Positions 8,545 through 18,586 of a stretch of 63,262 nt of DNA are shown one piece after another. The stretch is from Terriglobales bacterium. Its GTDB lineage: Bacteria; Acidobacteriota; Terriglobia; Terriglobales; Acidobacteriaceae. The stretch spans positions 1-63,262 of the forward strand of contig DATHMF010000047.1 of assembly GCA_035487355.1 (NCBI GenBank), read 5' to 3'. Under the pieces are notes generated by a model, which saw nothing but the letters and a program-made list of their open reading frames with translations, did not search any database and was not told the origin of the DNA. Every line of letters starts with the position of its first letter. Within the stretch, counting starts at the first letter, position 1. Position numbers and translations under genes: made by a program.

Positions 8545-9930
8545 ATGGAGTTCGTCCTCAACGGCAAGTGTCGCCGAGTGCCGGAAGCTCATCCCCAAAC
8601 CACACTTCTGACCTGGCTGCGGCAAGAGGGATTAACCGGTTCCAAAGAGGGTTGCGCAGAGGGAGAGTGCGGTGCGTGTACGGTCCTGCTGCTACGCAAT
8701 GCTCCCCCCGGAAGCCGCTTCGTCCCCGTGAATAGTTGCCTCGTTTTTCTGCCCATGATGGCGGGGCAGGAGGTCTACACGGTAGAAGCGCTTGCGGAGA
8801 GCGGAGAGTTGACCGAGGTCCAGCGGGCGCTGGCGGAGCTGGGCGGATCGCAGTGCGGATATTGCACGCCGGGTTTCGTGATGAGCCTGTTCGCCGAGCA
8901 TCACCGGCCGGGGAGAACCGGCCCGTGCGATCCACACGCCATGACGGGTAATTTATGCCGCTGCACGGGATACCGCCCGATGCGCGATGCGGCCCTGGCA
9001 CTGGGTCCAGTCTCAAACGATTCCTTTACACAACGGTTGCAAAATCCCGCGTCGGCAATAGAGACATTCGAGTCTCAGTTCGGCGCGGCAAGATTTGTCC
9101 GGCCGGGAACCTTGTCGGAGTGTCTCGCCATGCTGGCTGCTCATCCGGAGGCGCGGGTGGTGGCTGGCGCCACCGACCTGGCGGTTGAATCGAACTTGCG
9201 TGACCGGCGCTGGCCGCTTCTGGTGAGCATCGAAGCGCTTGCGGAATTGAGGATCTTTCGCGAAAGCGGTGATGAGATTGAGATCGGCGCCGGGTTGACG
9301 CTTTCGGAAATCGAAGCGCTTTGGAAAGATGCGCCGCAGGCGGTGCGTGAATGGTTTTCGCTGTTTGCTTCGCCACTGATCCGCAACCGGGCAACGCTCG
9401 GCGGCAACCTGGCGACGGCATCGCCGATCGGCGACGCAGCACCTTTGTTGCTGGCGCTGGGTTCGCAAATACGGATTGCAGGGAAGAGTGGCGAACGGCT
9501 GGTGCCACTCGATTCTTTCTTTCGCGGCTACCGTGAGACCGCTCTTGAGGCGGGCGAACTGATCGTATCAGCGGTGGTTCCAAAGCCGTATCCATCCTTC
9601 ACTCGATTCTTCAAAGTTGCCAAGCGCCGTATGGACGATATCAGTACCGTAGCGGCATCGTTTGCCGTGGACCTGGACGCTCGCGGCCGTGTGGCGCGTG
9701 CCCGTGTGGCGTACGGCGGAGTAGCGGCGACGCCGATTCGAGTGCGAGAGGCAGAGTTAGCTCTCGAAGGGCGGCAGTGGGATGAAACCGCGATTGCGGC
9801 GGCAACGGAAGCGGTTGCCGATCAAATTGAGCCGTTGAGCGATCACCGCGGGAGTGCTGAATATCGCCTGGCAATGGCGCAAACGTTGCTTGAGAAGTTT
9901 TGGGCGGAACAGGAGTTGGTGACGCGATGA
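8545..9930 (+). CDS. xdhA: xanthine dehydrogenase small subunit (2Fe-2S and FAD domains)
   Basis: The 461-residue protein is the electron-transfer half of a bacterial XdhAB. Residues 1-160 carry two 2Fe-2S modules (GCAEGECGACTVLL and SQCGYCTPGFVMS ... GNLCRCTGYRPM). Residues from about 180 form the molybdopterin-dehydrogenase FAD domain (VVAGATDLAVESN; RNRATLGGNLATASPIGDA) and the CO-dehydrogenase flavoprotein C-terminal domain. The ATG at 8545 begins exactly at the domain start (MEFVLNGKCRRVPEAH); earlier in-frame codons to 8443 add non-homologous sequence. It opens a long operon and overlaps xdhB by an ATGA. The 242-base space to mmsA must hold divergent promoters. Confidence 0.93.
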   Translation: MEFVLNGKCRRVPEAHPQTTLLTWLRQEGLTGSKEGCAEGECGACTVLLLRNAPPGSRFVPVNSCLVFLPMMAGQEVYTVEALAESGELTEVQRALAELGGSQCGYCTPGFVMSLFAEHHRPGRTGPCDPHAMTGNLCRCTGYRPMRDAALALGPVSNDSFTQRLQNPASAIETFESQFGAARFVRPGTLSECLAMLAAHPEARVVAGATDLAVESNLRDRRWPLLVSIEALAELRIFRESGDEIEIGAGLTLSEIEALWKDAPQAVREWFSLFASPLIRNRATLGGNLATASPIGDAAPLLLALGSQIRIAGKSGERLVPLDSFFRGYRETALEAGELIVSAVVPKPYPSFTRFFKVAKRRMDDISTVAASFAVDLDARGRVARARVAYGGVAATPIRVREAELALEGRQWDETAIAAATEAVADQIEPLSDHRGSAEYRLAMAQTLLEKFWAEQELVTR

Positions 9931-12257
9931 AGACCGTGGGCCAGACTCTGCCGCACGAAAGCGCGCGAGGTCATGTAACCGGCGAGGCGTTGTACACCGA
10001 CGATTTGCTGAATCGCTTTCCGCGTCTTCTGCACGCGTGGCCGGTGCTTGCGAAGCACGCGCACGTAGAGGTCGTGAGCCTCAACGCAACGCCGGCGCTC
10101 GCGGTAGAAGGCGTGGCGGCGACGCTGACAAGTGTGGATGTGCCGGGAGAGGGCGATACTGGCCCGAATCGGCACGATGAGCTGCTATTTCCGGCAGAGG
10201 TTTTGTATCACAGCCAGCCGGTGGCCTGGGTCCTCGGGGAGACACTCGAGGCGGCCCGCCTGGGGGCGGAGCGCGTTGCGGTGGAGTACAGGCCGCTCGC
10301 CGCGGTGTTGACGATTGACGATGCGATCGCAGCGCGGAGTTTTCATTCCGGGCCATTTCATCTGGAGCGGGGCGATGCAGCCAGCGCGATTGCGCACAGC
10401 CCGCACCGGATTGCAGGACGGCTACGAATTGGCGGGCAGGAACATTTCTATCTTGAAACGCAGTGCGCGATTGCATGGCTGGATGAAAGTGGCGGAGTGG
10501 CTTTGCACTCTTCGACCCAGCATCCGGCTGAGACGCAGGAGATTGTTGCGCGTGTACTCGCAAAGCCGAAGCACCAGGTGACGGTGGAATGCCTGCGCAT
10601 GGGCGGGGCGTTCGGCGGAAAGGAAGTGCAAGCCAACACTTGGGCGGCGATCGCCGCGCTGGGCGCGGTGAAGACCGGGAGACCGGTGCGTGTATGGCTT
10701 CCGCGGCGACTCGATATGGTGCTGACCGGCAAGCGGCATCCATTTCTCGCGGATTTTGAAGTGGGTTTCGACGGAGAAGGAAAGCTGCACGGCGTGAAAC
10801 TAGCACTGTATTCCGATGGCGGATGGAGTCTGGATCTATCGGAGCCTGTTCTATGGCGGGCACTGTTTCATGTGGACAACTGCTATTTTCTCGCGGCCTG
10901 CGATTTGACAGGATACGTGTGCAAGACCCACAAGACATCGCAGACGGCTTTTCGAGGATTCGGCGGCCCGCAGGGGATGGTGGTGATCGAGGATATCCTC
11001 GATCGCATTGCGCGCACTCTCGATCTTCCGGCGGATGTAGTGCGCGAACGGAACTTCTATGTCGAGGGGCAGACGACTCACTATGGCCAAGAGGTGAAGG
11101 ACGCTTCGCGGATCACGCGGATCTGGCATGAACTGAAGAGCACAAGCGATTTTGCAGCGCGGCGGCAGGTGGTGGCGGCGTTCAACGCGGAACAGCCGCA
11201 TCGCAAGCGCGGAATCGCGATGACGCCAGTGAAGTTCGGAATTTCTTTCACGGCAACGGTTTTCAATCAGGCGGGAGCGCTGGTGCTGGTGTATCGCGAC
11301 GGCAGCGTGCAGGTGAATCACGGCGGAACGGAGATGGGGCAGGGGCTGCATACCAAGATCCAGCAGGTGGCGGCCGAGACGCTGGGATTGCCGCTCGGAT
11401 CAATCCGCGTCATGCCGACGCGCACCGACAAGGTGCCGAACACGTCGGCGACGGCGGCCTCCGCGAGCAGCGATCTGAATGGCGCGGCGGTGATGGATGC
11501 CTGCCGCAAAATCCAGGCGAACCTCGCGCCGGTCGCGAAAGCACTGCTCGAATGCGCTGAGGATGCAGTGCGCTACGAAGATGGTCTGGTGTTCGCCGGA
11601 GAGCACCGAGCTGGCGCCATTCCATTTCGAAAGCTAGTGGAGGCGGCGTATGTGCGCCGGCTGCCGTTGTTCGCGCAAGGCTACTACCGCACGCCGGAGA
11701 TTCACTATGATCCCAAAACGGGACAGGGGCGTCCCTTTTATTACTACGTGTATGGCGCGGCGGTTGCGGAGGTAGAGGTTGACGGGTTCACCGGCGACTC
11801 GAAAATTCTGCGGGTAGACATTCTGGAAGATGCAGGCCGATCGTTATCGCCGCTGGTTGACCGCGGGCAAATTGAAGGCGGATTCATACAGGGCGCCGGA
11901 TGGTTGACGCTGGAGGAGCTGGTTTGGGACGCCGAGGGACGGCTCGCGACCAACAGCGCTTCGACCTACAAACTGCCATCATGGTCGGAGCTGCCAGAAA
12001 CATTTAACGTTCGCATGCTCGAACGCGCGGATGAGCCGGGAGTCGTGTACGGCAGCAAAGCCGTGGGAGAGCCGCCGTTGATGCTCGCCATTTCGGTGCG
12101 AGAGGCGATTCGAGAGGCGATCGCTGCGTTTGGACGGGGTGGAATCGTCGAAATGGATACGCCATCAACGCCAGAACGGATCTTCTTTGCGATTGAGCGG
12201 GTGCGGCCGCGCCGGTTGACGGCGCCGCGGCGGAAAGCGGAGGCGATCCAGCTTTGA
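9927..12257 (+). CDS. xdhB: xanthine dehydrogenase molybdopterin-binding large subunit
   Basis: The 776-residue protein carries the molybdenum centre that hydroxylates hypoxanthine and xanthine to urate. Typical stretches are ESARGHVTGEALYTDD at the N-terminus, GGAFGGKE, the QTAFRGFGGPQGM segment near the cofactor, VNHGGTEMGQGLHTK, and the catalytic glutamate in SKAVGEPPLML. Its start overlaps the xdhA stop (ATGA), and its stop overlaps the TTG start of the guanine deaminase. A separate XdhC-type maturation factor was not seen in the window. Confidence 0.93.
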   Translation: MKTVGQTLPHESARGHVTGEALYTDDLLNRFPRLLHAWPVLAKHAHVEVVSLNATPALAVEGVAATLTSVDVPGEGDTGPNRHDELLFPAEVLYHSQPVAWVLGETLEAARLGAERVAVEYRPLAAVLTIDDAIAARSFHSGPFHLERGDAASAIAHSPHRIAGRLRIGGQEHFYLETQCAIAWLDESGGVALHSSTQHPAETQEIVARVLAKPKHQVTVECLRMGGAFGGKEVQANTWAAIAALGAVKTGRPVRVWLPRRLDMVLTGKRHPFLADFEVGFDGEGKLHGVKLALYSDGGWSLDLSEPVLWRALFHVDNCYFLAACDLTGYVCKTHKTSQTAFRGFGGPQGMVVIEDILDRIARTLDLPADVVRERNFYVEGQTTHYGQEVKDASRITRIWHELKSTSDFAARRQVVAAFNAEQPHRKRGIAMTPVKFGISFTATVFNQAGALVLVYRDGSVQVNHGGTEMGQGLHTKIQQVAAETLGLPLGSIRVMPTRTDKVPNTSATAASASSDLNGAAVMDACRKIQANLAPVAKALLECAEDAVRYEDGLVFAGEHRAGAIPFRKLVEAAYVRRLPLFAQGYYRTPEIHYDPKTGQGRPFYYYVYGAAVAEVEVDGFTGDSKILRVDILEDAGRSLSPLVDRGQIEGGFIQGAGWLTLEELVWDAEGRLATNSASTYKLPSWSELPETFNVRMLERADEPGVVYGSKAVGEPPLMLAISVREAIREAIAAFGRGGIVEMDTPSTPERIFFAIERVRPRRLTAPRRKAEAIQL

Positions 12258-13561
12258 GCGAGCTTCTTCGCGCGACGATCTTTCACACGCCGCGTAATCC
12301 TTTTCTGTCTGCTGATGGGCTCGAGGTGTTTTCCGACGGCGGGCTGGCCATCGAGGCGGGGCGCGTTTCTGGCTGCGGCGAGTTTGACGAGTTGCGGCGG
12401 CGCTTTCCGTCGGCGCAGGTGCGCGATTTGCGAGGCGGCTTTCTGCTTCCCGGATTCGTGGATACCCATGTTCATTATCCGCAGGTCCGTGTGCTGGGAG
12501 CGCTCGGCCATGAGCTTCTCGATTGGCTCAACCAAAGCGCGCTGCCGGAAGAGGTACGGATGCGTGACCGCGATCACGCGCGGTGCGTGGCCGGCGAGTT
12601 TCTGAGAGGGCTGGCTTCGCACGGTACAACAACCGCACTGGTTTTCGGAGCGCACTTCGCTTCGGCCATGGAGATCTTCTTCGAAGTAGCGGTGTCGTCG
12701 GGTTTGCGGATTATCAGCGGGTTAGTGGTTTCCGACCGGATGCTTTTGCCCGAACTGCACGTGTCGCCAGAGGAGGCTTACCAGCAAAATAGCGACCTGA
12801 TCCGGCGTTATCATGGGCACGGCGTAAAGTACGCAGTAACGCCGCGATTTGCCTTGTCGGCATCCGAGGCGTTGCTTGAAGTGTGCCAGACGCTGATGCG
12901 GGAGCATCCGGGAGTTCGCTTCCAAACCCACATCAACGAGAATGCAAGCGAGATCGCAGAGGTCGCGAGGCTGTTTCCCTGGGCAGAAGATTATCTGGCA
13001 GTGTATGAGAAATTTGACCTGGTCAGCGACCGTTCCATGCTGGCGCACAACGTCCACACGACAGATAAGGCGCTGGCACGGCTGGGAGCACACAAAGCCT
13101 CGGTCGCGCATTGCCCTTCGAGCAATGCATCGCTGGGGAGCGGGCTGTTCCCCTTGCGACGGCACATCGCAGCGGGCGTTCGGGTGGCGCTCGGGACGGA
13201 CGTGGGCGGGGGCACTGGATTCGGAATGTTGAAAGAAGGGCTGCAAGCGTACTTGTTGCAGCGGCTGTCTCCGGAGGGGCTCACGCTGACGCCGGCGCAG
13301 TTGCTGTACCTTGCGACGCGTGCCGGTGCGGAAGCACTGGGATTGGCCGAAGAGACTGGGGATTTTTCCGAAGGCTGTTCGGCGGATTTTGTGTATCTGC
13401 GTCCGCCCGAGCGAAGTCCGCTGGAGGCGGTGACAAAGAATGCGGAGAGTTCAGAGCGAGTGCTGGCCGCGCTCTTCACGCTCGCCGGTTCCGAGAGTGT
13501 GGTGGAGACGCGGGTGCGCGGCCAGCAAGTGTATCGCGCTGAGGAAACTCGCCCGTCATGA
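12254..13561 (+). CDS. guaD: guanine deaminase
   Basis: The 435-residue amidohydrolase converts guanine to xanthine and so feeds the xanthine dehydrogenase encoded just upstream. Metal and active-site motifs: LPGFVDTHVHYPQV (HxH), VTPRFALSAS, FQTHINENASEIAE, LAHNVHTTD, SVAHCPSSNASLGSG and RVALGTDVGGGTGFGM (Asp). The start is TTG at 12254, overlapping the xdhB stop by four bases, with GGAGG about ten bases before it. Length and motifs match bacterial GuaD well. Related aminohydrolases (atrazine or S-adenosylhomocysteine deaminases) are much less likely in this operon. Confidence 0.9.
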   Translation: MSELLRATIFHTPRNPFLSADGLEVFSDGGLAIEAGRVSGCGEFDELRRRFPSAQVRDLRGGFLLPGFVDTHVHYPQVRVLGALGHELLDWLNQSALPEEVRMRDRDHARCVAGEFLRGLASHGTTTALVFGAHFASAMEIFFEVAVSSGLRIISGLVVSDRMLLPELHVSPEEAYQQNSDLIRRYHGHGVKYAVTPRFALSASEALLEVCQTLMREHPGVRFQTHINENASEIAEVARLFPWAEDYLAVYEKFDLVSDRSMLAHNVHTTDKALARLGAHKASVAHCPSSNASLGSGLFPLRRHIAAGVRVALGTDVGGGTGFGMLKEGLQAYLLQRLSPEGLTLTPAQLLYLATRAGAEALGLAEETGDFSEGCSADFVYLRPPERSPLEAVTKNAESSERVLAALFTLAGSESVVETRVRGQQVYRAEETRPS

Positions 13562-14070
13562 CACTCGACGAAGTGAACGGTCTCGACCAGCAAGGATTTG
13601 TCACCGCGCTTGGCGGAATCTTCGAGCACTCGCCGTGGGTTGCGGAGCGAGCGTGGGCATCGCGTCCGTTTGCCACGGTGGCGGGACTGCATGAGACTAT
13701 GGTGCGCGCCGTTGAACGAGCAAGTCTGGAGCAGCAGTTGACGCTGATTCGTGCCCACCCGGACCTGGGCGCGCGGGTGACTCCGAAGATGAGCGCGGCG
13801 TCGGCGGGCGAGCAGGCAGGGGCAGGGCTGGACCGGCTGACATCAGAAGAATTCGAGCGGTTGCAGGCGCTGAATTCGGCCTACCGCCAGAAATTTGGAT
13901 TTCCGTTTATCTATGCGGTGAAGGGAAGCACGAAGCACGATGTTTTGCGCGCGCTCGAGCAGCGTTTACAGGCAAGCATGGAATTGGAACGCTCGACGGC
14001 GCTGGCACAGATCGGGCGCATTGCGCAGCTTCGTCTTGCGGATGTTATACAAGATCAGGAGACACGGTGA
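13558..14070 (+). CDS. uraD: OHCU decarboxylase
   Basis: The 170-residue protein decarboxylates 2-oxo-4-hydroxy-4-carboxy-5-ureidoimidazoline (OHCU) to S-allantoin. Family marks are the FEHSPWVAERAW segment, the catalytic-His region LIRAHPDLG, and the C-terminal FGFPFIYAVKG. Length is typical. It overlaps the guanine deaminase by ATGA and the urate oxidase start by GTGA, so translation is coupled across the operon. Confidence 0.92.
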   Translation: MTLDEVNGLDQQGFVTALGGIFEHSPWVAERAWASRPFATVAGLHETMVRAVERASLEQQLTLIRAHPDLGARVTPKMSAASAGEQAGAGLDRLTSEEFERLQALNSAYRQKFGFPFIYAVKGSTKHDVLRALEQRLQASMELERSTALAQIGRIAQLRLADVIQDQETR

Positions 14071-14918
14071 ACTCATTCGCCAGCGGTTTCAAGCGAAATT
14101 ATTACGGCAAGGGCGATGTGATCGTTTACCGTCTCCATCGGGATGGTAAGTGCCCGCAGGGCAAGTGTCCGGTGTTCGGAGCGAGCGTGCTCATGCTGGT
14201 CTATGGCGACGCCTTTTGGCCGACCTACACGACGGGCGATAATACCGGCCTGGTGGCGACCGATTCGATGAAGAATTTCATCCAGCGTGAGACCCTGAAC
14301 TTCGACGGCTTCGACTTGGAGGAATATTGCCGGTTTCTCGCTCAGAAGTTTATTGACACATATCCTCAGACGGCGGGGATCCAGGTTTCTGCGAATGAGA
14401 TTCCCTATACGGGAATTGCCGATGGCTCGGTTGCGTTCGCTCCGAGCGGGCGGGAGCGCGCAAAGGCACGAGTGGAATTGACCCAGGCGGGGATCGCGGA
14501 GCTGCGCAGCGGGATCGGCGGGTTTCGTTTATTGCGACTGGGCGGTAGCGCCTTTCATGGATTCGTTCGCGACCAGTACACTACGTTGCCCGACATCCTG
14601 GATCGGCCTCTGCATATGTGGCTGGACCTGGATTGGAGCTACACGAGTGTAGACTCAGGGTTCAGTGGCGGCGCGATTCCAGCTCGCGTGCGAAAGATGG
14701 TGCATGAAGTATTCCACGGCTTCGAATCGGGCAGTATCCAGCAGGTGATCTATCAACTGGGAACACGCATGCTGGCAGAGATTCCGGAGATTGCAGAAAT
14801 CCATCTGGAGGCGAACAATCGCACCTGGGACACGGTGGCGGAAGCAGGCGAACACCTGGGCGTGTTTACCGACGCGCGGCCGCCGTATGGTTGTATAGGA
14901 TTGACATTGCGGCGGTAA
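14067..14918 (+). CDS. urate oxidase (uricase)
   Basis: The 283-residue cofactor-free uricase oxidises urate to 5-hydroxyisourate with O2. The tunnel-fold signatures are visible: [35 protein letters not shown] (with the Thr of the catalytic region), [18 protein letters not shown] and the C-terminal [11 protein letters not shown]. The GTG start overlaps the uraD stop. It lies between uraD and the 5-hydroxyisourate hydrolase, so all three urate-to-allantoin activities are contiguous. Confidence 0.93.
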   Translation: MNSFASGFKRNYYGKGDVIVYRLHRDGKCPQGKCPVFGASVLMLVYGDAFWPTYTTGDNTGLVATDSMKNFIQRETLNFDGFDLEEYCRFLAQKFIDTYPQTAGIQVSANEIPYTGIADGSVAFAPSGRERAKARVELTQAGIAELRSGIGGFRLLRLGGSAFHGFVRDQYTTLPDILDRPLHMWLDLDWSYTSVDSGFSGGAIPARVRKMVHEVFHGFESGSIQQVIYQLGTRMLAEIPEIAEIHLEANNRTWDTVAEAGEHLGVFTDARPPYGCIGLTLRR

Positions 14919-14934
14919 ACCAGGCGTTGCTCTC

Positions 14935-15276
14935 ATGGCACAACTATCCACTCACGTTCTCGACACCAGCCGCGGGCAGCCTGCGGCGAATCTGCGGATC
15001 GATCTGTATCGGGCAGGGCAGCTTCTGAAAACAACGACGACCAACGCCGATGGGCGCACCGCTGAGCCGCTGCTTTCGGGCGATCGCCTGCCGGCGGGAA
15101 TATATGAACTCGTGTTTCATGCAGGAGAATATTTTCGCGGGCTCGGCGACGGGCTTGCTGATCCGCCGTTCCTCGACGAAGTGGTAGTCCGGTTCGGCAT
15201 CGCAGATGAGACCGGACGCTATCATGTGCCGCTGCTTCTGTCACCGTATGGCTATAGCACCTATCGGGGCTCTTGA
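14935..15276 (+). CDS. uraH: 5-hydroxyisourate hydrolase (transthyretin-like)
   Basis: The 113-residue protein hydrolyses 5-hydroxyisourate to OHCU. The signature N-terminus [14 protein letters not shown] and the C-terminal tetrapeptide YRGS, hallmark of HIU hydrolases as opposed to true transthyretin, are both present, along with [17 protein letters not shown]. It is cytoplasmic (no signal peptide). The next gene starts immediately after its stop codon. Confidence 0.95.
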   Translation: MAQLSTHVLDTSRGQPAANLRIDLYRAGQLLKTTTTNADGRTAEPLLSGDRLPAGIYELVFHAGEYFRGLGDGLADPPFLDEVVVRFGIADETGRYHVPLLLSPYGYSTYRGS

Positions 15277-16497
15277 ATGACGTCTGCGGCAGTCATCCAA
15301 CGTTGTAAAGAGCTGGCTCGTTTTAGCGAGGACCCGGACCGCATTACGCGGCGGTTTCTGTCGCCTCCGATGCGAGACGTGCATCGGACGCTGGGTGAGT
15401 GGATGGAGCGGCTGGGGATGCATGTCCGTGTAGACGCCGCGGGCAATTTACGCGGCGAGTATGAAGGGCGCGACCGCAGCGCGGCGCGGCTGCTGATCGG
15501 TTCGCACGTGGATACCGTGCCTGACGCAGGAGCTTACGACGGCGTGCTGGGCGTGGTGCTGGGGATTGCGCTGATCGAGGCGCTGGCCAAACGCCGGTTT
15601 CGATTCGGCATCGAGATCGTAGCTTTTTCAGAAGAAGAGGGCGTGCGTTTTGGCGTTCCTTTTATAGGAAGCCGTGCACTCGCAGGTACGCTGGATGATG
15701 GTCTGCTGTCGGCGGGCGACGCCGAGGGAATTACGGTTGCGGAGGCGATTCGCAGATTTGGTCTGGATCCTGCCCGCGTGCCTGAGGCGGCGGTGGATCC
15801 ACGTGGCGTACGCGGCTATCTGGAATTTCATATCGAGCAGGGGCCGGTCCTCGAAAGCCTGAATCTGGGGCTGGGGGTTGTGACCGCGATTGCCGGGCAG
15901 AGTCGCCTAGGAGTAACGTTTCGAGGGGCCGCCAATCACGCCGGAACGACGCCGATGCACTTGCGACGCGACGCTCTGGCGGCGGCCGCGCAGTGGATTT
16001 CGACGGTCGAAAAGGAAGCGCGTACGGTTGCGGGGCTGGTGGCGACGGTCGGGCAGATTGATGCCAAGCCCGGAGTGGGAAACGTGATCGCGGGCGAGGT
16101 GCGAACAAGCCTGGACGTGCGCCACGCGAGCGACGTTGAACGGCACGCGGTCGTTACCAAGATGCTGGCGCAGGCGGAGCAGATCGGGAAAGAACGCGGA
16201 ATCACAGTGGAGGTGGAACACCGGCTCGATCAGGCGGCGACTGGCTGCGATGAAGGGCTCGTCAAGACGCTGGAGAGTGCGGTGTCATCAGCCGGGTTCG
16301 CGGTTCATCGCATGGTGAGCGGCGCGGGACACGATGCGATGGTGTTGGCCGGGCATGTGCCGGTGGCGATGTTGTTCCTGCGTTCGCCAAAGGGCGTAAG
16401 TCATCATCCGGATGAAGCGGTGCTGGAGGAGGATGTTGACGCAGCGTTGCAGGTCGGCTTGAATTTCCTGGCCCAATTGGAGGCGCAGGGTGGCTGA
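15277..16497 (+). CDS. allantoate amidohydrolase-type M20 metallohydrolase
   Basis: The 406-residue M20/hydantoinase-carbamoylase enzyme probably cleaves allantoate to ureidoglycine, CO2 and ammonia. Metal ligands appear in GSHVDTVPDAGAYDG, SEEEGVRF, LEFHIEQGPVLE and SHHPDEAVLEED, and the dimerisation lid NHAGTTPMH is present. It starts one codon after the uraH stop and overlaps the allantoinase start by 8 bases. Because pyrimidine catabolism is encoded nearby, N-carbamoyl-beta-alanine is an alternative substrate; the purine operon position favours allantoate. Confidence 0.8.
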   Translation: MTSAAVIQRCKELARFSEDPDRITRRFLSPPMRDVHRTLGEWMERLGMHVRVDAAGNLRGEYEGRDRSAARLLIGSHVDTVPDAGAYDGVLGVVLGIALIEALAKRRFRFGIEIVAFSEEEGVRFGVPFIGSRALAGTLDDGLLSAGDAEGITVAEAIRRFGLDPARVPEAAVDPRGVRGYLEFHIEQGPVLESLNLGLGVVTAIAGQSRLGVTFRGAANHAGTTPMHLRRDALAAAAQWISTVEKEARTVAGLVATVGQIDAKPGVGNVIAGEVRTSLDVRHASDVERHAVVTKMLAQAEQIGKERGITVEVEHRLDQAATGCDEGLVKTLESAVSSAGFAVHRMVSGAGHDAMVLAGHVPVAMLFLRSPKGVSHHPDEAVLEEDVDAALQVGLNFLAQLEAQGG

Positions 16498-17845
16498 CCT
16501 GGTAATTCGCGGCGGGCGTGTGATCACTCCAAAAGGATTTGTGTGTGCCGATATTGCAATTGAAGATGGCCTCTTTCAGGCGGTAGCGCCGGAGCTTCCG
16601 GGATGCGCGCAAGAGATTGACGCGCGTGGCTTGGTTGTATTTCCCGGGCTCCTCGATGTCCATCTGCATTTCAACGAGCCCGGGCGGACTGAATGGGAAG
16701 GCATCGCGACCGGCAGCCGCGCGCTGGCGGCGGGAGGCGGGACGCTTTTTTTCGATATGCCACTGAACTCTTCTCCGTGCACGCTCGACGGCGCGAGCTT
16801 CGACTTGAAGCGCGCAGCCATGGAACAATCGTCGGCGACGGACTTCGGGCTGTGGGGCGGGCTGACGCCGGAAAGTTTGGACACGCTCGATGAGATGGCC
16901 GAGCGCGGCGCGATCGGCTTCAAAGCGTTCATGTCAGATTCAGGGCTACCCGAGTTCGCGCGGGCGGACGATTTAACCTTATATAAGGGGATGCAGGTTG
17001 CTGCACGTTGGGGACTTCCAGTGGCGGTCCACGCCGAAAGTGAAGAGCTGACGCGGGGGCTGGCACAGAAGGCCCGTGCCAAAGGCGGATGCGGAGTGCG
17101 CGACTATCTGCAGTCACGGCCTGTGCTCGCCGAGCTGGAAGCGATTCAACGCGCGGCGCTGCTGGCGAAGGAGGCGGGTGCAAAATTGCACATCGTCCAT
17201 GTGAGTTCGGGAAGCGGCGTCGTGCTGGCGCATCAACTGCGAGCGGCGGGGGCCGACGTGACCATTGAAACCTGCCCGCACTACTTGTTTTTCACCGAAG
17301 ACGACATGGAGCGTCTCGGCGGAGTGGCGAAATGCGCTCCGCCGCTCAGGAGCGCCGATGAACGAGCGGAGTTGTGGTCGTCATTGCTGCGCGGCGAGGT
17401 GGATATCGTCGCGTCGGATCATTCGCCGGCAGAACCCCGCATGAAGCAAGACCAGGATTTCTTTCGCGTGTGGGGCGGCATTGCGGGAGTGCAATCCACG
17501 CTCAATGTGCTGCTTGAATCCGGCCATCATGAGCGCGGGCTTCCGCTCGAAACCATCGCCCAATTGACGGGGGCAGCCCCGGCGCGGCGGTTTGGAATTT
17601 CGAGCAAGGGCGAGATTCGCGCCGGATTAGATGCCGACTGCACGCTGGTCGCGACGCATGAGCCGTTTGTGCTCGAAGCGGAGCGGCTGTGCTCTCGCCA
17701 CCGGGCGAGTCCTTATGTGGGAGCAACATTTCGCGGCATGGTCCGGCGGACGATTTTGAGAGGCAAGACGATATTTCAAGAGGGCGCGATGGCGGCGCCG
17801 GGCACAGGCAAGATGGTGCGCCCGCAAAGCGCGAGAGGAGAATAG
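16490..17845 (+). CDS. allB: allantoinase
   Basis: The 451-residue amidohydrolase opens allantoin to allantoate. Seen: FPGLLDVHLHFNEPGRTEWE (HxH and the Asn/Glu of allantoinases), IGFKAFMSDSG with the lysine carbamylated in the family, VHAESEEL, IVHVSSGSG and ASDHSPAEP. The start is GTG at 16490, inside the end of the preceding amidohydrolase gene. It is distinct from the dihydropyrimidinase at 5284, so the two rings are opened by separate enzymes. Confidence 0.92.
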   Translation: MADLVIRGGRVITPKGFVCADIAIEDGLFQAVAPELPGCAQEIDARGLVVFPGLLDVHLHFNEPGRTEWEGIATGSRALAAGGGTLFFDMPLNSSPCTLDGASFDLKRAAMEQSSATDFGLWGGLTPESLDTLDEMAERGAIGFKAFMSDSGLPEFARADDLTLYKGMQVAARWGLPVAVHAESEELTRGLAQKARAKGGCGVRDYLQSRPVLAELEAIQRAALLAKEAGAKLHIVHVSSGSGVVLAHQLRAAGADVTIETCPHYLFFTEDDMERLGGVAKCAPPLRSADERAELWSSLLRGEVDIVASDHSPAEPRMKQDQDFFRVWGGIAGVQSTLNVLLESGHHERGLPLETIAQLTGAAPARRFGISSKGEIRAGLDADCTLVATHEPFVLEAERLCSRHRASPYVGATFRGMVRRTILRGKTIFQEGAMAAPGTGKMVRPQSARGE

Positions 17846-18582
17846 TGCAGAGACTGGGACATACACGCAGTTCGCAAAAGGCCGATCACGCTTTGCTGAC
17901 GCCGGATACTTTCGTACGCACGCCGTTGCCTGGGATGAAGAATGCGACGGCAATCATTCATGCGGCTCCGGCGATGGGCGCTGCCTTCACCGAATACACG
18001 GCTGAATTCGAACCAGGTGGGCACCTGGGGCCGACAGAGGGGCAGCGCTTCCTCTACGTGCTTGAAGGGGAGATCGAGGTCAGCGCGGGTCGAAAGAAGC
18101 AGCGGCTGTCGCGAGACGGATACGCATACTTGCCGGCGGATGGAAAGCATCACGTGCTGGCGGCTGCGCGTGCGCGTGCGGTCGTCATCGAGAAGCCGTA
18201 TCTCAAATTGAAAGGGCGGGCTGCTCCGCAGGCGCTGTTCGGTAATGAGCGGATGGTAGTCGGCCAACCGCTCATGGGTGATGAGGCACTCGAGGTGCGC
18301 ACGCTGCTGCCCGATGATTTCGCTTTCGATTTCGCGGTAAACACCATGATCTATCAGCCGGGCGCTGCGCTCGCAATGGTGGAAGCTCACATCATGGAGC
18401 ACGGCCTGCTGATGCTCGAAGGCGGCGGCATCTACCGGCTGGGCGACTCTTGGTATCCGGTGGCGGCGGGCGATTTCATCTGGATGGCCCCCTATTGCCT
18501 GCAGTGGTTTGGTGCGTTGGGCAAGACGCCGGCCAGATACCTGATTTACAAAGATTGGAACCGTCATCCGCTTGCGGAATAG
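17845..18582 (+). CDS. (S)-ureidoglycine aminohydrolase, bicupin
   Basis: The 245-residue bicupin (AllE/UGlyAH family) releases ammonia from (S)-ureidoglycine to give (S)-ureidoglycolate. The first cupin lies around GGHLGPTEGQRFLYVLEGEI. The second carries the metal-binding half (VEAHIMEHGLLMLEGGGIYR, then the AGDFIWMAPYCLQWFGALG segment). The GTG start at 17845 shares one base with the allantoinase stop and follows GAGAGGAG; an upstream in-frame ATG at 17689 lies wholly within allantoinase and is rejected. It sits between two M20 hydrolases, matching the order of chemistry in the plant-type ureide pathway. Confidence 0.88.
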   Translation: MQRLGHTRSSQKADHALLTPDTFVRTPLPGMKNATAIIHAAPAMGAAFTEYTAEFEPGGHLGPTEGQRFLYVLEGEIEVSAGRKKQRLSRDGYAYLPADGKHHVLAAARARAVVIEKPYLKLKGRAAPQALFGNERMVVGQPLMGDEALEVRTLLPDDFAFDFAVNTMIYQPGAALAMVEAHIMEHGLLMLEGGGIYRLGDSWYPVAAGDFIWMAPYCLQWFGALGKTPARYLIYKDWNRHPLAE

Positions 18583-18586
18583 TTTT

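Noticed and set aside
10081..10938. 285-codon reverse frame inside xdhB
   Set aside because: High GC content produces long shadow frames; it is Pro/Arg/Ser-rich and opposite a conserved molybdopterin subunit.
17689..17844. Upstream extension of the ureidoglycine aminohydrolase
   Set aside because: It is entirely inside the allantoinase gene in another frame; the GTG at 17845 has a ribosome site and matches the family start.
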